Positions 20,829 through 28,982 of a DNA stretch of 64,000 bases are shown piece after piece. Made by a program: the position numbers and the translations under genes. Within the stretch, counting starts at the first letter, position 1. Every line of letters starts with the position of its first letter. The notes below the pieces were generated by a model. The model was given only the letters and a program-made list of their open reading frames with translations. It had not been told where the DNA came from and made no database searches. This DNA is from Methanoculleus thermophilus. GTDB lineage: Archaea > Halobacteriota > Methanomicrobia > Methanomicrobiales > Methanoculleaceae. The DNA is taken from assembly GCF_001571405.1 (NCBI RefSeq), contig NZ_BCNX01000008.1, forward strand, positions 62,001-126,000, read 5' to 3'.

Positions 20829-21380
20829 TCAGTCCTCCGGCCGGAGGTACCTGACGATTGCATTCGCAACAGCTGAAGCCTTCTTCATCGCCCACTTGTC
20901 CTTCTGGACGTCCCCCGGATTATACCCCCTGCCGCAGACATAGCCGAGGTACGAGAACCCGTGGGTGTTCAGGAAACCCTCGAGAGTCTCGAGGGACCGC
21001 TCACAGCCCCGGTCGGCGCAGACGGTGACGGCGACCCCTCCGCGACCGGAAAGCCGTCTGTCGTGGTAGAGTGAGTAGGTCCGATCGATGAGGTTCTTTG
21101 TCTGGCCGTTGATGTCGTAGTAGTAGGTCGGGGCGCCGATGACGAGCACCTCGCAGTCGATCATCTTCTGCGCGACGGCTCCCCAGTCGTCGTCCTCCAG
21201 CACGCACCACTTTGCATCCTTGCAGGCCTCGCAGCCGGTGCAGGGCTGGATATCCATATCGGCAAGCGTCAGGTACTCGGTCTCGATGCCTGCCTCCCGC
21301 ACCCGGTCGAGGATGGCAGCAACGAGCATCGCGGTGTTGCCGTTCCTGCGCATGCTTCCGGAGATACCAAGAACGTTCAT
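20829..21380 (-). CDS. Iron-sulfur flavoprotein (NADPH-dependent FMN reductase-like)
   Basis: A 183-residue flavodoxin-fold protein. It begins MNVLGISGSMRRNGNTAMLV, an FMN phosphate loop. At about residues 47-59 it has CTGCEACKDAKWC, the compact CX2CX2CX5C motif of Methanosarcina-type Isf proteins, which bind a [4Fe-4S] cluster and FMN. GAPTYYYDINGQTKNLIDR contributes to flavin binding. Isf proteins reduce O2 and H2O2 in methanogens, so an oxidative-stress role is plausible. It overlaps the DUF123 gene by 4 bases and is last in a three-gene operon with a metallo-beta-lactamase protein. Confidence 0.87.
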   Translation of the reverse strand: MNVLGISGSMRRNGNTAMLVAAILDRVREAGIETEYLTLADMDIQPCTGCEACKDAKWCVLEDDDWGAVAQKMIDCEVLVIGAPTYYYDINGQTKNLIDRTYSLYHDRRLSGRGGVAVTVCADRGCERSLETLEGFLNTHGFSYLGYVCGRGYNPGDVQKDKWAMKKASAVANAIVRYLRPED

Positions 21381-21832
21381 ACCCTGTCCTCGCCCCTCTC
21401 GTTTTTGATTCTTGCGATCCGGGCATCAAGATCAAGACCGCGGAAGGCCGCAAGGATCTCCTCGACCGGGTCGCCGGGGCGGTAGAAGAGGTGCGAAGGG
21501 CAGGCGCAGTCGCTGCAGCCAAAGTCCGGGACGTAAGCTCCGGCAAGAGCACGGGCGAGATCGCACTCACAGTCCCGGTCTGTCGCGGCAGTGACAAGGG
21601 CGGCGGGGGCAAAGTGAGGATCGAGGAGGAGGTAGTCGATGTGCCATCGGGGAGGGCGGTCGCGCCTTTCGGCAAGCCGCAGGTGCCGGTCTGCCCGGGC
21701 AAGCCCGCCGCTTCCCCGGGCGGAGCCGACGTAGATGTGCCGGCCGCGGGCAAACTCCCTCTCCCCGAGGGCGCCGATGCGGACTCTGCAGGAGGGGTTC
21801 TCGAGGACGAGGGCGTAGACTCCCTTATCCAT
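21377..21832 (-). CDS. DUF123 (GIY-YIG-like) protein
   Basis: A 151-residue archaeal DUF123 protein, related to the GIY-YIG nuclease fold. From ATG 21832 it starts MDKGVYALVLENPSCRVRIG and then has RHIYVGSARGSGGLARADRH, the GIY-YIG-like segment with its arginine, and RPPRWHIDYLL. The C-terminus holds a Cys cluster with ECDLARAL, GCSDCACPSHLF, probably binding metal. It overlaps the upstream metallo-beta-lactamase gene by 8 bases. Nuclease activity is not demonstrated for this family to my knowledge. Confidence 0.82.
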   Translation of the reverse strand: MDKGVYALVLENPSCRVRIGALGEREFARGRHIYVGSARGSGGLARADRHLRLAERRDRPPRWHIDYLLLDPHFAPAALVTAATDRDCECDLARALAGAYVPDFGCSDCACPSHLFYRPGDPVEEILAAFRGLDLDARIARIKNERGEDRV

Positions 21833-22427
21833 AATACTTGAGCGCCTCCCGGGCGGCCGCGATATGCCTCCCGCCGCCGCACTCGACCGGCTCCCCGTGG
21901 CCGGGGTAGAGCCCCTCGACCTCGAGCCCCACCAGGCGCTCGATGGATGCCGCAAGGGCTGTGCGGTCGCCGTCGGGGAAGTCGTAGCGCCCGAAGGACC
22001 CCCCGGTGAAGACGGTGTCTCCCGAGAAGAGCACCTTCGCCCGCTCGTCGTAGAGGCAGATCCCGCCCGGCGTGTGCCCGGGGGTGTGGATGACGCGAAG
22101 GCTCCCTACCCGGTCGCCGTCGGCAAGGAGGGTGTCGGGGGCGACCCCGGGAGACCGGGCCCCAAAGTGCATCGCAAGGCTTCGTCTGTCGTCGACCAGG
22201 CCCACGGCGTCCGCTTCGTGGATACAGATTGCGGCGTCGTTGCAGAGCCGCGCGATCTCTTTGACGTACGCAATATGGTCGTAGTGGGCGTGGGTGAGGA
22301 CGATCGAGGTAATCTCCCCGGCATACGGCTCCACCGCCATCGGGAGAACACCCGCGTCGACGAGGACGTTTTCGTAAACGAACGAGTTTGCGTAGATTGT
22401 GCCGCTCGGGATCCACCGCACGTGCAT
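21825..22427 (-). CDS. Metallo-beta-lactamase-fold hydrolase (glyoxalase II-like)
   Basis: A 200-residue MBL-fold protein. From ATG 22427 it starts MHVRWIPSGTIYANSFVYEN. The metal ligands are visible: THAHYDHIAYV (H-x-H-x-D-H), IHTPGHTPGGICLY, FSGDTVFTGGSFGRYDFPDG and the last His in LYPGHGEPV, so a dinuclear centre should form. The order and spacing match hydroxyacylglutathione hydrolase-like proteins, though archaeal substrates are mostly unknown. First of a compact operon with DUF123 and an iron-sulfur flavoprotein, and divergent from thiC. Confidence 0.88.
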   Translation of the reverse strand: MHVRWIPSGTIYANSFVYENVLVDAGVLPMAVEPYAGEITSIVLTHAHYDHIAYVKEIARLCNDAAICIHEADAVGLVDDRRSLAMHFGARSPGVAPDTLLADGDRVGSLRVIHTPGHTPGGICLYDERAKVLFSGDTVFTGGSFGRYDFPDGDRTALAASIERLVGLEVEGLYPGHGEPVECGGGRHIAAAREALKYYG

Positions 22428-22461
22428 GCAGTCTAATATGGCCTCCGGACAAATGGTTCTT

Positions 22462-23742
22462 ATGCACACCCTTGCTCAAGCGTGCCTGCGCGGGGTTCCC
22501 CCGGAGGTGGAGGCGATCGCCCGGGAGGAGGGACTAACCTCCCATGCCGCCGCACGGGCCGTCGCCCGCGGACGAATCGTCATCCCGGCAAACCCTGCAC
22601 GGCCGCACCGGATCTGCGCCATCGGTGAAGGCTGCAGGGTGCGGGTCAACGTGAATATCGGGACGTCAGGCGCCCGGTGCGATGAGGATCTCGAGGTCGA
22701 GAAGGCGAAGGCGGCCCTCCGGGAGGGGGCCGACACGCTGATGGACCTCTCGACCGGGGGCGATCTTGCCCGGATACGGCGCCGGATCCTCGAACTCGAT
22801 GTACCCGTCGGGACCGTCCCGATCTACGAGGCGGTCCGGCGGGCGGGGAGCGCCGCGGATGTCGATGCCGACCTGCTCTTCTCCGTTATCCGTGAGCACT
22901 GCAAGCAGGGCGTGGACTTCCTGACGCTGCACTGCGGTGTGAACCGAGAGGCGCTCGAGTCGCTCCGGGCCGATCCCCGGACGATGGGCGTCGTCTCGCG
23001 CGGCGGGGCCTTCCACGTCGCGATGATGGCTGCGACCGGTGAGGAGAATCCGCTCTATGCCGAGTATGATTACCTGCTTGAGATCCTGGCCGAGCACGAT
23101 GTGGTCGCGAGCCTCGGCGACGGGATGCGCCCGGGTGCGCTCGTGGACGCGGGGAGGCTGGCAAAGACGACCGAGTATCTCGCGCTCGGCCACCTCGCCA
23201 AACGGGCGCTCGCCGCCGGGGTGCAGCGGATGATCGAGGGACCGGGGCATATCCCGGCCGACCAGATCGGCTACAACGTCCGGACGATCAAGGAACTGAC
23301 CGACGGCGCCCCGCTCTACCTGCTCGGGCCGCTCGTCACCGACGTGGCGCCGGGTTACGACCACGTCGTGGGGGCGATCGGCGGGGTGATCGCCGCGATG
23401 AACGGCGCGGACTTCCTCTGCATGGTCTCGCCGGCCGAGCACCTGGCGCTGCCGGATGTCCGCGACATCGTCGAGGGGACGCGGGTCGCAAAGGTTGCGG
23501 CACACATAGGAAGCCTCTCTCGCGGTGCAGGACAGACGAAGAACCGCGAGATCCGGATGGCGGAGGCCCGTCGGTCGCTCGACTGGGAGAAGCAGTTCGA
23601 GGCGGCGCTCATACCCGATGAGGCCCGGCGCATCCATGAGCGGGACGGAGTTATTGAGACCTGCTCGATGTGCGGCGATCTCTGCGCCATCAAGATGGTG
23701 CGCGAGATCCTCCCGGTGCCCGAGGAGCGGATGGAACCGTAG
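22462..23742 (+). CDS. thiC: Phosphomethylpyrimidine synthase ThiC
   Basis: Radical SAM enzyme converting aminoimidazole ribotide to HMP-phosphate for thiamine. 426 residues from ATG 22462, which lies just past the divergent MBL start. Core motifs are NIGTSGARCD, ADTLMDLSTGGDL, TVPIYEA, DFLTLHCGVNR, EGPGHIPADQI and GPLVTDVAPGYDH. The cluster-binding motif is close to the C-terminus: CSMCGDLCAIKM (CX2CX4C). Upstream ATGs at 22399 and 22438 are in frame, but the first falls inside the divergent gene. It is the shorter archaeal form, lacking the bacterial N-terminal domain. No TPP riboswitch was recognised in front of it. Confidence 0.95.
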   Translation: MHTLAQACLRGVPPEVEAIAREEGLTSHAAARAVARGRIVIPANPARPHRICAIGEGCRVRVNVNIGTSGARCDEDLEVEKAKAALREGADTLMDLSTGGDLARIRRRILELDVPVGTVPIYEAVRRAGSAADVDADLLFSVIREHCKQGVDFLTLHCGVNREALESLRADPRTMGVVSRGGAFHVAMMAATGEENPLYAEYDYLLEILAEHDVVASLGDGMRPGALVDAGRLAKTTEYLALGHLAKRALAAGVQRMIEGPGHIPADQIGYNVRTIKELTDGAPLYLLGPLVTDVAPGYDHVVGAIGGVIAAMNGADFLCMVSPAEHLALPDVRDIVEGTRVAKVAAHIGSLSRGAGQTKNREIRMAEARRSLDWEKQFEAALIPDEARRIHERDGVIETCSMCGDLCAIKMVREILPVPEERMEP

Positions 23743-23760
23743 AAGGAGCCTCCGGCCCTC

Positions 23761-24198
23761 TCACCTTGCTTGGGCGGTCGCGCCAGCGACCTTTCTTTTC
23801 GCAATGCCCCCGTCGATCCAGTCGATTATTGCGTCCCGGCTCCTCCGGTAGGCAGAAAGCACCCGATCTTTCGGTCCCGTGACCCTGGCCGGGTCGGGGA
23901 AGTCCACGCGGATCGTCTCTTTTGCCCAGGGAAACATGGGGCAGACGCCTCCGCTACAGAGTGCGATCACGTAGTCCATCTCTTTTCCGTCAAAAAGGCC
24001 GAGGTCTTTCGCCCGCTGCCCCGAGATATCTATCCCGATCTCGGCCATCACCCGGACGGCCATCGGATCGAGGGCGGTCGGGGCGATCCCGGCCGAGCAG
24101 ACTTCATAACGGTCGCCGTAACGGGCGCGGAGGTAGCCCTCCGCCATCTGAGTCCGGGCGGCGTTGTTCGTGCCGATGAAGAGCACCCTCTCTTTCAT
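23761..24198 (-). CDS. ArsC / low-molecular-weight phosphatase-fold protein lacking the catalytic Cys
   Basis: A 145-residue protein of the thioredoxin-coupled arsenate reductase/LMW phosphatase fold. The start (ATG 24198) reads MKERVLFIGTNNAARTQMAEG. In active family members the P-loop is C-x5-R, for example VCTHNAARS in the truncated copy at 30,981-31,148. Here the Cys is replaced by Gly (IGTNNAART) while the Arg remains. The rest is full length: VCSAGIAPTALDPMAVRVM, GIDISGQRAKDL, YVIALCSGGVCPMFPW and VDFPDPARV, with the late Cys pair (CSGGVC) and the DP general acid kept. It is therefore probably catalytically dead or uses another nucleophile. It could bind arsenate or phosphate as a sensor (inference). 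Confidence 0.85.
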   Translation of the reverse strand: MKERVLFIGTNNAARTQMAEGYLRARYGDRYEVCSAGIAPTALDPMAVRVMAEIGIDISGQRAKDLGLFDGKEMDYVIALCSGGVCPMFPWAKETIRVDFPDPARVTGPKDRVLSAYRRSRDAIIDWIDGGIAKRKVAGATAQAR

Positions 24199-24404
24199 GC
24201 CCCCACCCTTCGCGCCCCCGGAAAAAAAGGTTACCAAAGACTCTGTGAGGCCCGGACCATACTCTTCACACCGGGGTTTGCGCGATGCAGTAGCGCCCCG
24301 GTAGGCTTTTTCATCCAAAGTTTCCGGTTTTTACGCTAAGACCCGGCAGGGTTTCACATAATCCGATAGATTTATTAAGTATCATAACATCACCAGAATG
24401 CGTA

Positions 24405-24430
24405 ATTATACATGATAAATCATGTATAAT
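24405..24430. promoter_or_regulatory. 26-bp perfect palindrome upstream of acs (candidate operator)
   Basis: The two 12-base arms ATTATACATGAT and ATCATGTATAAT are exact reverse complements separated by AA. The A+T-rich, dyad-symmetric form is typical of an archaeal dimeric regulator site, and it may overlap the TATA box. It lies 178 bases before the acs ATG. Confidence 0.7.
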
Positions 24431-24583
24431 ATGGCGCCCGGGAGGGAAGACCGAACCCCTTTCGGCGGCCGCATGTATGGCAACACGAGAACGGGCCGAT
24501 CGAGATGCGACCGGTCCGTAGAAGTCAGCCGCTTTTGCACGGATTCGAGACCCAGAGGGGGATTGACCGGGGCAATTGGGCAC

Positions 24584-24596
24584 GATTAATCATGTA
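24584..24596 (+). promoter_or_regulatory. Second copy of the palindrome half-site next to the acs start
   Basis: GATTAATCATGTA repeats the right arm core (ATCATGTA) of the upstream palindrome and is itself partly symmetric (GATTAATC). It ends 12 bases before ATG 24609, so a protein bound here would block ribosome loading or transcription. Confidence 0.5.
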
Positions 24597-24608
24597 GGAT
24601 TTGGGAAG

Positions 24609-26498
24609 ATGGCGGAATCGTTTGCCGTGAAACTGGAGGAGAGATGTTACCTCCCCGATCCCCGGTGCAGAGCGAATGCCAGGGTGCCGGATTACGCCCG
24701 AGAGTACAGCGAGTTCGTGCGCGATCCGGAGGCCTTCTGGGACCGGATAGCCCAGGAACTCGAGTGGTATGGGCCCTGGGAGAGGGTCAGGGAGTGGAAC
24801 TACCCGTATGCTAAGTGGTTTGTCAGCGCGAAGTTAAACATCACCACAAACTGCCTGGACCGCCACGTCGCCGGCCCCCGGAGGGATAAACCGGCGATCA
24901 TCTGGCGCGGCGAAGAGGGGGAGGAGAGGACCTACACCTACGGCGAACTCCACCGCGAGGTGATGCGGTTCGCAAACGGTCTACGCTCCCTCGGCGTCGA
25001 AAAAGGCGACCGGGTCTGCATCTACATGCCGCTCGTCCCCGAGCTGGTCGTCGCGATGCTCGCCTGCGCCCGGATCGGGGCCGTCCACTCGGTCGTCTTC
25101 GGCGGGTTCGGGGCGGACGCGCTCGCGATGCGGATCAACGACGCAGACGCGAAGATCCTCATCACCGCGGACGTCGGCTACCGCCGGGGAAAGACCATCC
25201 CCCTCCGGGAGATCGCAAAAGAAGCCGTCAGCCAGACGCCGTCCATAGAGAGGGTCGTCGTCCTCCGGCGTGAGGAGCCCGCAGTCGAGATCGACCCCGC
25301 CCTCGAGGTCGATTACGCCAGCCTCACGGCAAAGGCCGCACCTGACTGCCCGGCGGAGGTGATGGACGCCGAGGACCCGCTCTTCATCCTGTATACAAGC
25401 GGCTCGACCGGGGCACCGAAGGGAATCGTGCACACCTGCGGCGGCTACGCGGTTGGAACCTACTACACCACAAAGTGCGTCTTCGACGTCAGGGAAGACG
25501 ACGTCTACTGGTGCACCGCCGACCCCGGCTGGATCACCGGGCACAGTTACGTCGTCTACGGCCCGCTCGCGGTCGGGACGACGGTCGTCATAACCGAGGG
25601 GACGCCCGACTACCCGGACCCGGGCGCCTACTGGCGGCTGGTCGAGGACCTTGGGGTGACGATCTTCTACACCGCGCCGACCGCGATCCGGATGTTCATG
25701 CGCTACGGCGACGAGTGGCCGGCGAAGTACGACCTCTCGACGCTCCGGGTCCTCGGCTCCGTCGGCGAACCGCTCAACCCCGAGGCGTTCGAGTGGTACT
25801 ACCACCGGATCGGCGGCGGACAGTGCCCGATCGTGGATACCTGGTGGCAGACCGAGACCGGGATGCATATGGTGACCACGATGATCGGCGAACCGATGAA
25901 GCCCGGGTTTGCCGGAAAGCCCATCCCGGGCGCCGTCGTCGATGTCGTCGATAAATCGGGCAACCCGGTCCCGCCGGGAACCGGAGGGTTCCTGGTCATC
26001 AGAGAGCCCTGGCCATCCATGATGCGGACGGTCCACGGCAACGACGAGCGCTACTGCAAGTACTGGAACACCATCCCGGGGTGCTACACCGCAGGCGACC
26101 TCGCGGTGAAGGACGAGGACGGCTACATCATGATCATCGGGCGGGCCGACGACCTGATCATCGTCGCCGGGCACAACATCGGGACCGCGGAGGTCGAGAG
26201 CGCCCTCGTCTCCCACGAGGCGGTGGCCGAGGCGGCCGTCATCGGCAAACCCGACCCCTTGAAAGGAAACGTCATCAAGGCCTTCGTCACCCTCCGGGTG
26301 GGGGTAAGCCCAAGCGATGACCTCACCGAGGACCTCGCCCACCACGTCAAAAAGAGCCTCGGCCCCGTCGCGGTGCCGGCCGAGATCGAGTATATGGACC
26401 GGCTCCCGAAGACCCGGAGCGGCAAGATCATGCGTCGGGTCTTAAAAGCCCGCGAGCTCGGCATGGACCCGGGCGACATATCCACCCTTGAGGAGTGA
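24609..26498 (+). CDS. acs: Acetyl-CoA synthetase (AMP-forming)
   Basis: Activates acetate to acetyl-CoA via acetyl-AMP, releasing pyrophosphate. 629 residues, typical length. Motifs: YTSGSTGAPKGIVHT (A3 core), WWQTETGMHM (A5), TAGDLAVKDEDGY and IIGRADDLIIVAGHNIG (A7/A8), and the C-terminal acyl-AMP-forming lysine in KTRSGKIMRR. The Trp expected in acetate-specific enzymes is present in the WWQTE region. Start ATG 24609 is preferred over 24576. Hydrogenotrophic Methanomicrobiales need acetate for carbon, so this is an assimilation enzyme. The OFA-family transporter starts 7 bases downstream and probably brings in the substrate. Confidence 0.96.
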   Translation: MAESFAVKLEERCYLPDPRCRANARVPDYAREYSEFVRDPEAFWDRIAQELEWYGPWERVREWNYPYAKWFVSAKLNITTNCLDRHVAGPRRDKPAIIWRGEEGEERTYTYGELHREVMRFANGLRSLGVEKGDRVCIYMPLVPELVVAMLACARIGAVHSVVFGGFGADALAMRINDADAKILITADVGYRRGKTIPLREIAKEAVSQTPSIERVVVLRREEPAVEIDPALEVDYASLTAKAAPDCPAEVMDAEDPLFILYTSGSTGAPKGIVHTCGGYAVGTYYTTKCVFDVREDDVYWCTADPGWITGHSYVVYGPLAVGTTVVITEGTPDYPDPGAYWRLVEDLGVTIFYTAPTAIRMFMRYGDEWPAKYDLSTLRVLGSVGEPLNPEAFEWYYHRIGGGQCPIVDTWWQTETGMHMVTTMIGEPMKPGFAGKPIPGAVVDVVDKSGNPVPPGTGGFLVIREPWPSMMRTVHGNDERYCKYWNTIPGCYTAGDLAVKDEDGYIMIIGRADDLIIVAGHNIGTAEVESALVSHEAVAEAAVIGKPDPLKGNVIKAFVTLRVGVSPSDDLTEDLAHHVKKSLGPVAVPAEIEYMDRLPKTRSGKIMRRVLKARELGMDPGDISTLEE

Positions 26499-26504
26499 TC
26501 GTCC

Positions 26505-27806
26505 ATGCCAGACACACAGACGGTCTTTGGGCTGCCGGCGGAGAAGGGGCGGTGGGGGCTTGTCGCCCTCGGCCTCCTCATCAACCTCTGTCTCGGGAGC
26601 ATCTACTCCTGGAGCGTCTTTGTCGCGCCGCTTGCGGCGTACTTTTCTGAGACGCTCGGCCGGGAGGTGACGGCCGGGGAGGTCCTCCTCCCGTTCTCGG
26701 TCTTCCTCGCCTTCTTCGCGATAGCGATGCCGCTCGCCGGGAAGTACATCGAGCGCTACGGCCCCCGAAAGGTGACGATCGTCGGCGGGCTCCTTACGGG
26801 CCTCGGCTGGCTGCTCGCCTCGACGGCGACGTCGGTCGAGGCGCTCTACGTCGTCTACGGGGTCATCGGGGGGCTCGGCGTCGGGATAGCCTATGGAGCG
26901 CCGGTCGCCGTCGCGGCCCGATGGTTCCCGGACCGGCGGGGGTTTGCCGTCGGGCTGGCCCTGCTCGGCTTCGGGTTCTCGGCGTTTGTGACCGCAAACG
27001 CTGCAGGAGCCCTGATCGCCGCCTACGGCGTGATGGCGACGTTCCGGATCTTCGGGATCGCCTTCATCGCCGTGCTGCTCCTCGCCGCCCTGCCGCTCCG
27101 GTTCCCGCCGGAGGGCTGGCAGCCGAAGGGCTGGACGCCTCCCGCGCCCGGGGTCGGGACGGCGCCGGTCTGCGAGTGCGACCGAAGCGCGATGCTCCGG
27201 ACGGGGACGTTCTATGGGCTCTTTGCCTGCTACTTCGTAGGCTGCCTTGCGGGGCTTACCGCGATCTCGATCGCAAAGCCGGTCGGGACCGAGGTCGCCG
27301 GAGTGGACGCGGGGCTCGCGACGCTCCTCGTCGGGTTCTTCGCCGTCTTCAACGGGCTAGGAAGGCCAGGGTTCGGGAGCCTCACCGACCGGATAACCCC
27401 GCAGAAGACAGCGATGCTCTCGTTCGCGCTGATCGCGGCGGCATCGATCCTGATCTGGCTTGTCCCCGGGGTGCCGGCCTACATCGTCGCCTTCGCCGTC
27501 CTCTGGGGCTGCCTTGGAGGGTGGCTTGCGATCGCTCCGGCGGCGACGGCCTCGTATTTCGGGACGTGCGACTACCCGCGCTGCTACGGGGTCGTCTTCC
27601 TCGCCTACGGTGCGGGGGCGATCGCCGGGCCGCAGCTTGCAGGCTTCGTCCGGGAAGCGACCGGGACCTACCTCGGCGTCTTCCCGCTCGTCGCGGGCCT
27701 GGCCGTCGTGGGGTTCGCCACCGCCTGGCTTCTCGTGCGCCCGCCGGAGACCGTTCCGGCACCGGAAAAAGAGAGAGAAGAGGAAGGCGCTACACCTTCT
27801 CCGTGA
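26505..27806 (+). CDS. MFS transporter, oxalate/formate antiporter (OFA) family
   Basis: A 433-residue 12-helix major facilitator. It opens with LLINLCLGSIYSWSVFVAPL, the OFA signature in helix 1 ('G..YSWSVF..P'), and the loop 2-3 motif is GKYIERYGPRKV. Mid-protein is a short cytoplasmic loop with GWTPPAPG and a Cys pair (VCECDRS). GFGSLTDRITPQ is the equivalent 8-9 loop motif. It follows acs with a 6-base gap, so transport of acetate or formate is a reasonable inference. The C-terminus is a charged tail whose last codons overlap the converging RNase III-domain gene by 17 bases. Confidence 0.88.
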   Translation: MPDTQTVFGLPAEKGRWGLVALGLLINLCLGSIYSWSVFVAPLAAYFSETLGREVTAGEVLLPFSVFLAFFAIAMPLAGKYIERYGPRKVTIVGGLLTGLGWLLASTATSVEALYVVYGVIGGLGVGIAYGAPVAVAARWFPDRRGFAVGLALLGFGFSAFVTANAAGALIAAYGVMATFRIFGIAFIAVLLLAALPLRFPPEGWQPKGWTPPAPGVGTAPVCECDRSAMLRTGTFYGLFACYFVGCLAGLTAISIAKPVGTEVAGVDAGLATLLVGFFAVFNGLGRPGFGSLTDRITPQKTAMLSFALIAAASILIWLVPGVPAYIVAFAVLWGCLGGWLAIAPAATASYFGTCDYPRCYGVVFLAYGAGAIAGPQLAGFVREATGTYLGVFPLVAGLAVVGFATAWLLVRPPETVPAPEKEREEEGATPSP

Positions 27807-28254
27807 GCCCGAGCCGCCGGAGCACCCCGGCGGCCGCCTCCATCCCGCCGTCAAGGTAGACGGCGCCGATGAGGGCCTCCAGGCACTCGGCGAGGACACG
27901 GCCGGAGGTCCAGACCCTCTGGGAGGCCTCGCCCTTTCCCCAGCGAACGTAACCGGCAAGGTCGATACCTTCCGCAAGAGCGCGGAGCCGGGACATGTTC
28001 ACCAGGTTCATCTTGCGGTTGGTTATCGCACCTTTGTCGTGCGCTCCGCCCGCGACCACCGCCTCCACGACCACGACGTTAATGACCGCGTCCCCGAGCG
28101 TCGCGAGGGCGTCCATGTGGGCGGCAGGAGGAAGACCCGTCTCCAGGGCGTAGGCGAGGCGGGTAAGCGCCCGGAGGAGAAGCGTTCGATCGGTGAAGGC
28201 ATACCCGATCTCCTCCTCAAGCCGGCGCATCCCGCCGGTCTCACTCGCGTTCAT
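27790..28254 (-). CDS. Ribonuclease III-domain protein without dsRNA-binding domain
   Basis: A 154-residue, single RNase III catalytic domain. RRLEEEIGYAFTDRTLLLRA is the family N-terminus, HMDALATLGDAVINVVVV the signature helix, and RVLAECLEALIGAVYLDGG the second metal site. Compared with E. coli RNase III (ERLEFLGD and DTVEALIG), the first Glu is Asp, the signature Glu is Ala, and Asp114 is Glu, while the essential Asp (LGD) and Glu (EALIG) are kept. There is no C-terminal double-stranded RNA-binding domain, as in Mini-III-like proteins. Activity is plausible but not certain. Converges with the OFA transporter. Confidence 0.8.
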   Translation of the reverse strand: MNASETGGMRRLEEEIGYAFTDRTLLLRALTRLAYALETGLPPAAHMDALATLGDAVINVVVVEAVVAGGAHDKGAITNRKMNLVNMSRLRALAEGIDLAGYVRWGKGEASQRVWTSGRVLAECLEALIGAVYLDGGMEAAAGVLRRLGLTEKV

Positions 28255-28262
28255 AAAAAAGG

Positions 28263-28748
28263 TTACTCGAGGACTTCGGCCTTCTCGATCCGGACGGGGA
28301 CCTTCGGCCTGTCGGATGAGTCCGTCCTCACCTTCCCGATCTTATCGACGACGTCGAGCCCCTCCACCACCTCCCCGAAGACCGGGTGGGCGCTCGGCGT
28401 CCGGGGGTCGTCCCAGTCGAGATAGGTGTTGTCGACGAGGTTGATGAAGAACTGGCTCCCGCCGGAGTTCGGGCGGCCGGTGTTCGCCATCGATATCGTG
28501 CCCCGGAGGTTCGAATGACCCTTCACGAACTCGTCGGGGATGGTGTAGCCCGGCCCGCCCATCCCGGTGCCGGTGGGGTCGCCGCCCTGGATCATGAAGC
28601 CATCGATGACCCGGTGAAAGATCGTCCCGTCGTAGAACCCGGACCGGACCAGTTTCTCAAAGTTCCCCGCGGTCACCGGCATATCGTCGTAGAGCCGGAT
28701 CGTGATATCGCCCATCGTCGTATGGAGCACGACACGCTTATCCGCCAT
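28263..28748 (-). CDS. Cyclophilin-type peptidyl-prolyl cis-trans isomerase
   Basis: A 161-residue cytosolic cyclophilin. From ATG 28748 it reads MADKRVVLHTTMGDITIRLY, followed by the hallmark FHRVIDGFMIQGGDPTGTG (active-site Arg and Phe), GGPGYTIPDEFV, GTISMANTGRPNSGGSQFFI (active-site Gln/Phe) and HPVFGEVVEGLDVVDKI. There is no signal peptide. Family function is proline isomerisation during folding. TATA-like AGTATAAGTAG (minus strand) lies near 28,780-28,790. The RNase III-domain gene starts 8 bases downstream, so the two may be co-transcribed. Confidence 0.95.
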   Translation of the reverse strand: MADKRVVLHTTMGDITIRLYDDMPVTAGNFEKLVRSGFYDGTIFHRVIDGFMIQGGDPTGTGMGGPGYTIPDEFVKGHSNLRGTISMANTGRPNSGGSQFFINLVDNTYLDWDDPRTPSAHPVFGEVVEGLDVVDKIGKVRTDSSDRPKVPVRIEKAEVLE

Positions 28749-28982
28749 AATCATTCACTCCGTATGGTATTGTCCCGCATCTCTACTTATACTGATGGAA
28801 GATCCGGCAACCGGGACCGCAGTCCCCTGAGTCAACCATATAGCATAAACAAATCAGTAAAGTAAAAATAATTTATACGAACAGCCCGGAAGTATATGTA
28901 TGTACTCCGGAGCGAAGATTCACCCCGGCCGGGATATATCCACCATTCCCCACCCGGCCTCCGGCAGCGGAGGGGCCCTCCT

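Larger units (their letters stand above)
24199..24608. other. 410-bp intergenic region upstream of acs
   Basis: No gene seen. It holds the 26-bp palindrome at 24,405-24,430, an A+T-rich stretch at about 24,350-24,435 likely to contain the promoter, and a related half-site at 24,584-24,596 just before the acs start. About 170 bases between the palindrome and the acs ATG would be a long leader if transcription begins near the palindrome. Confidence 0.6.

Noticed and set aside
24981-26345. 454-codon minus-strand frame opposite acs
   Set aside because: Low-complexity Asp/Gly/Val translation and complete overlap with a certain acs gene.
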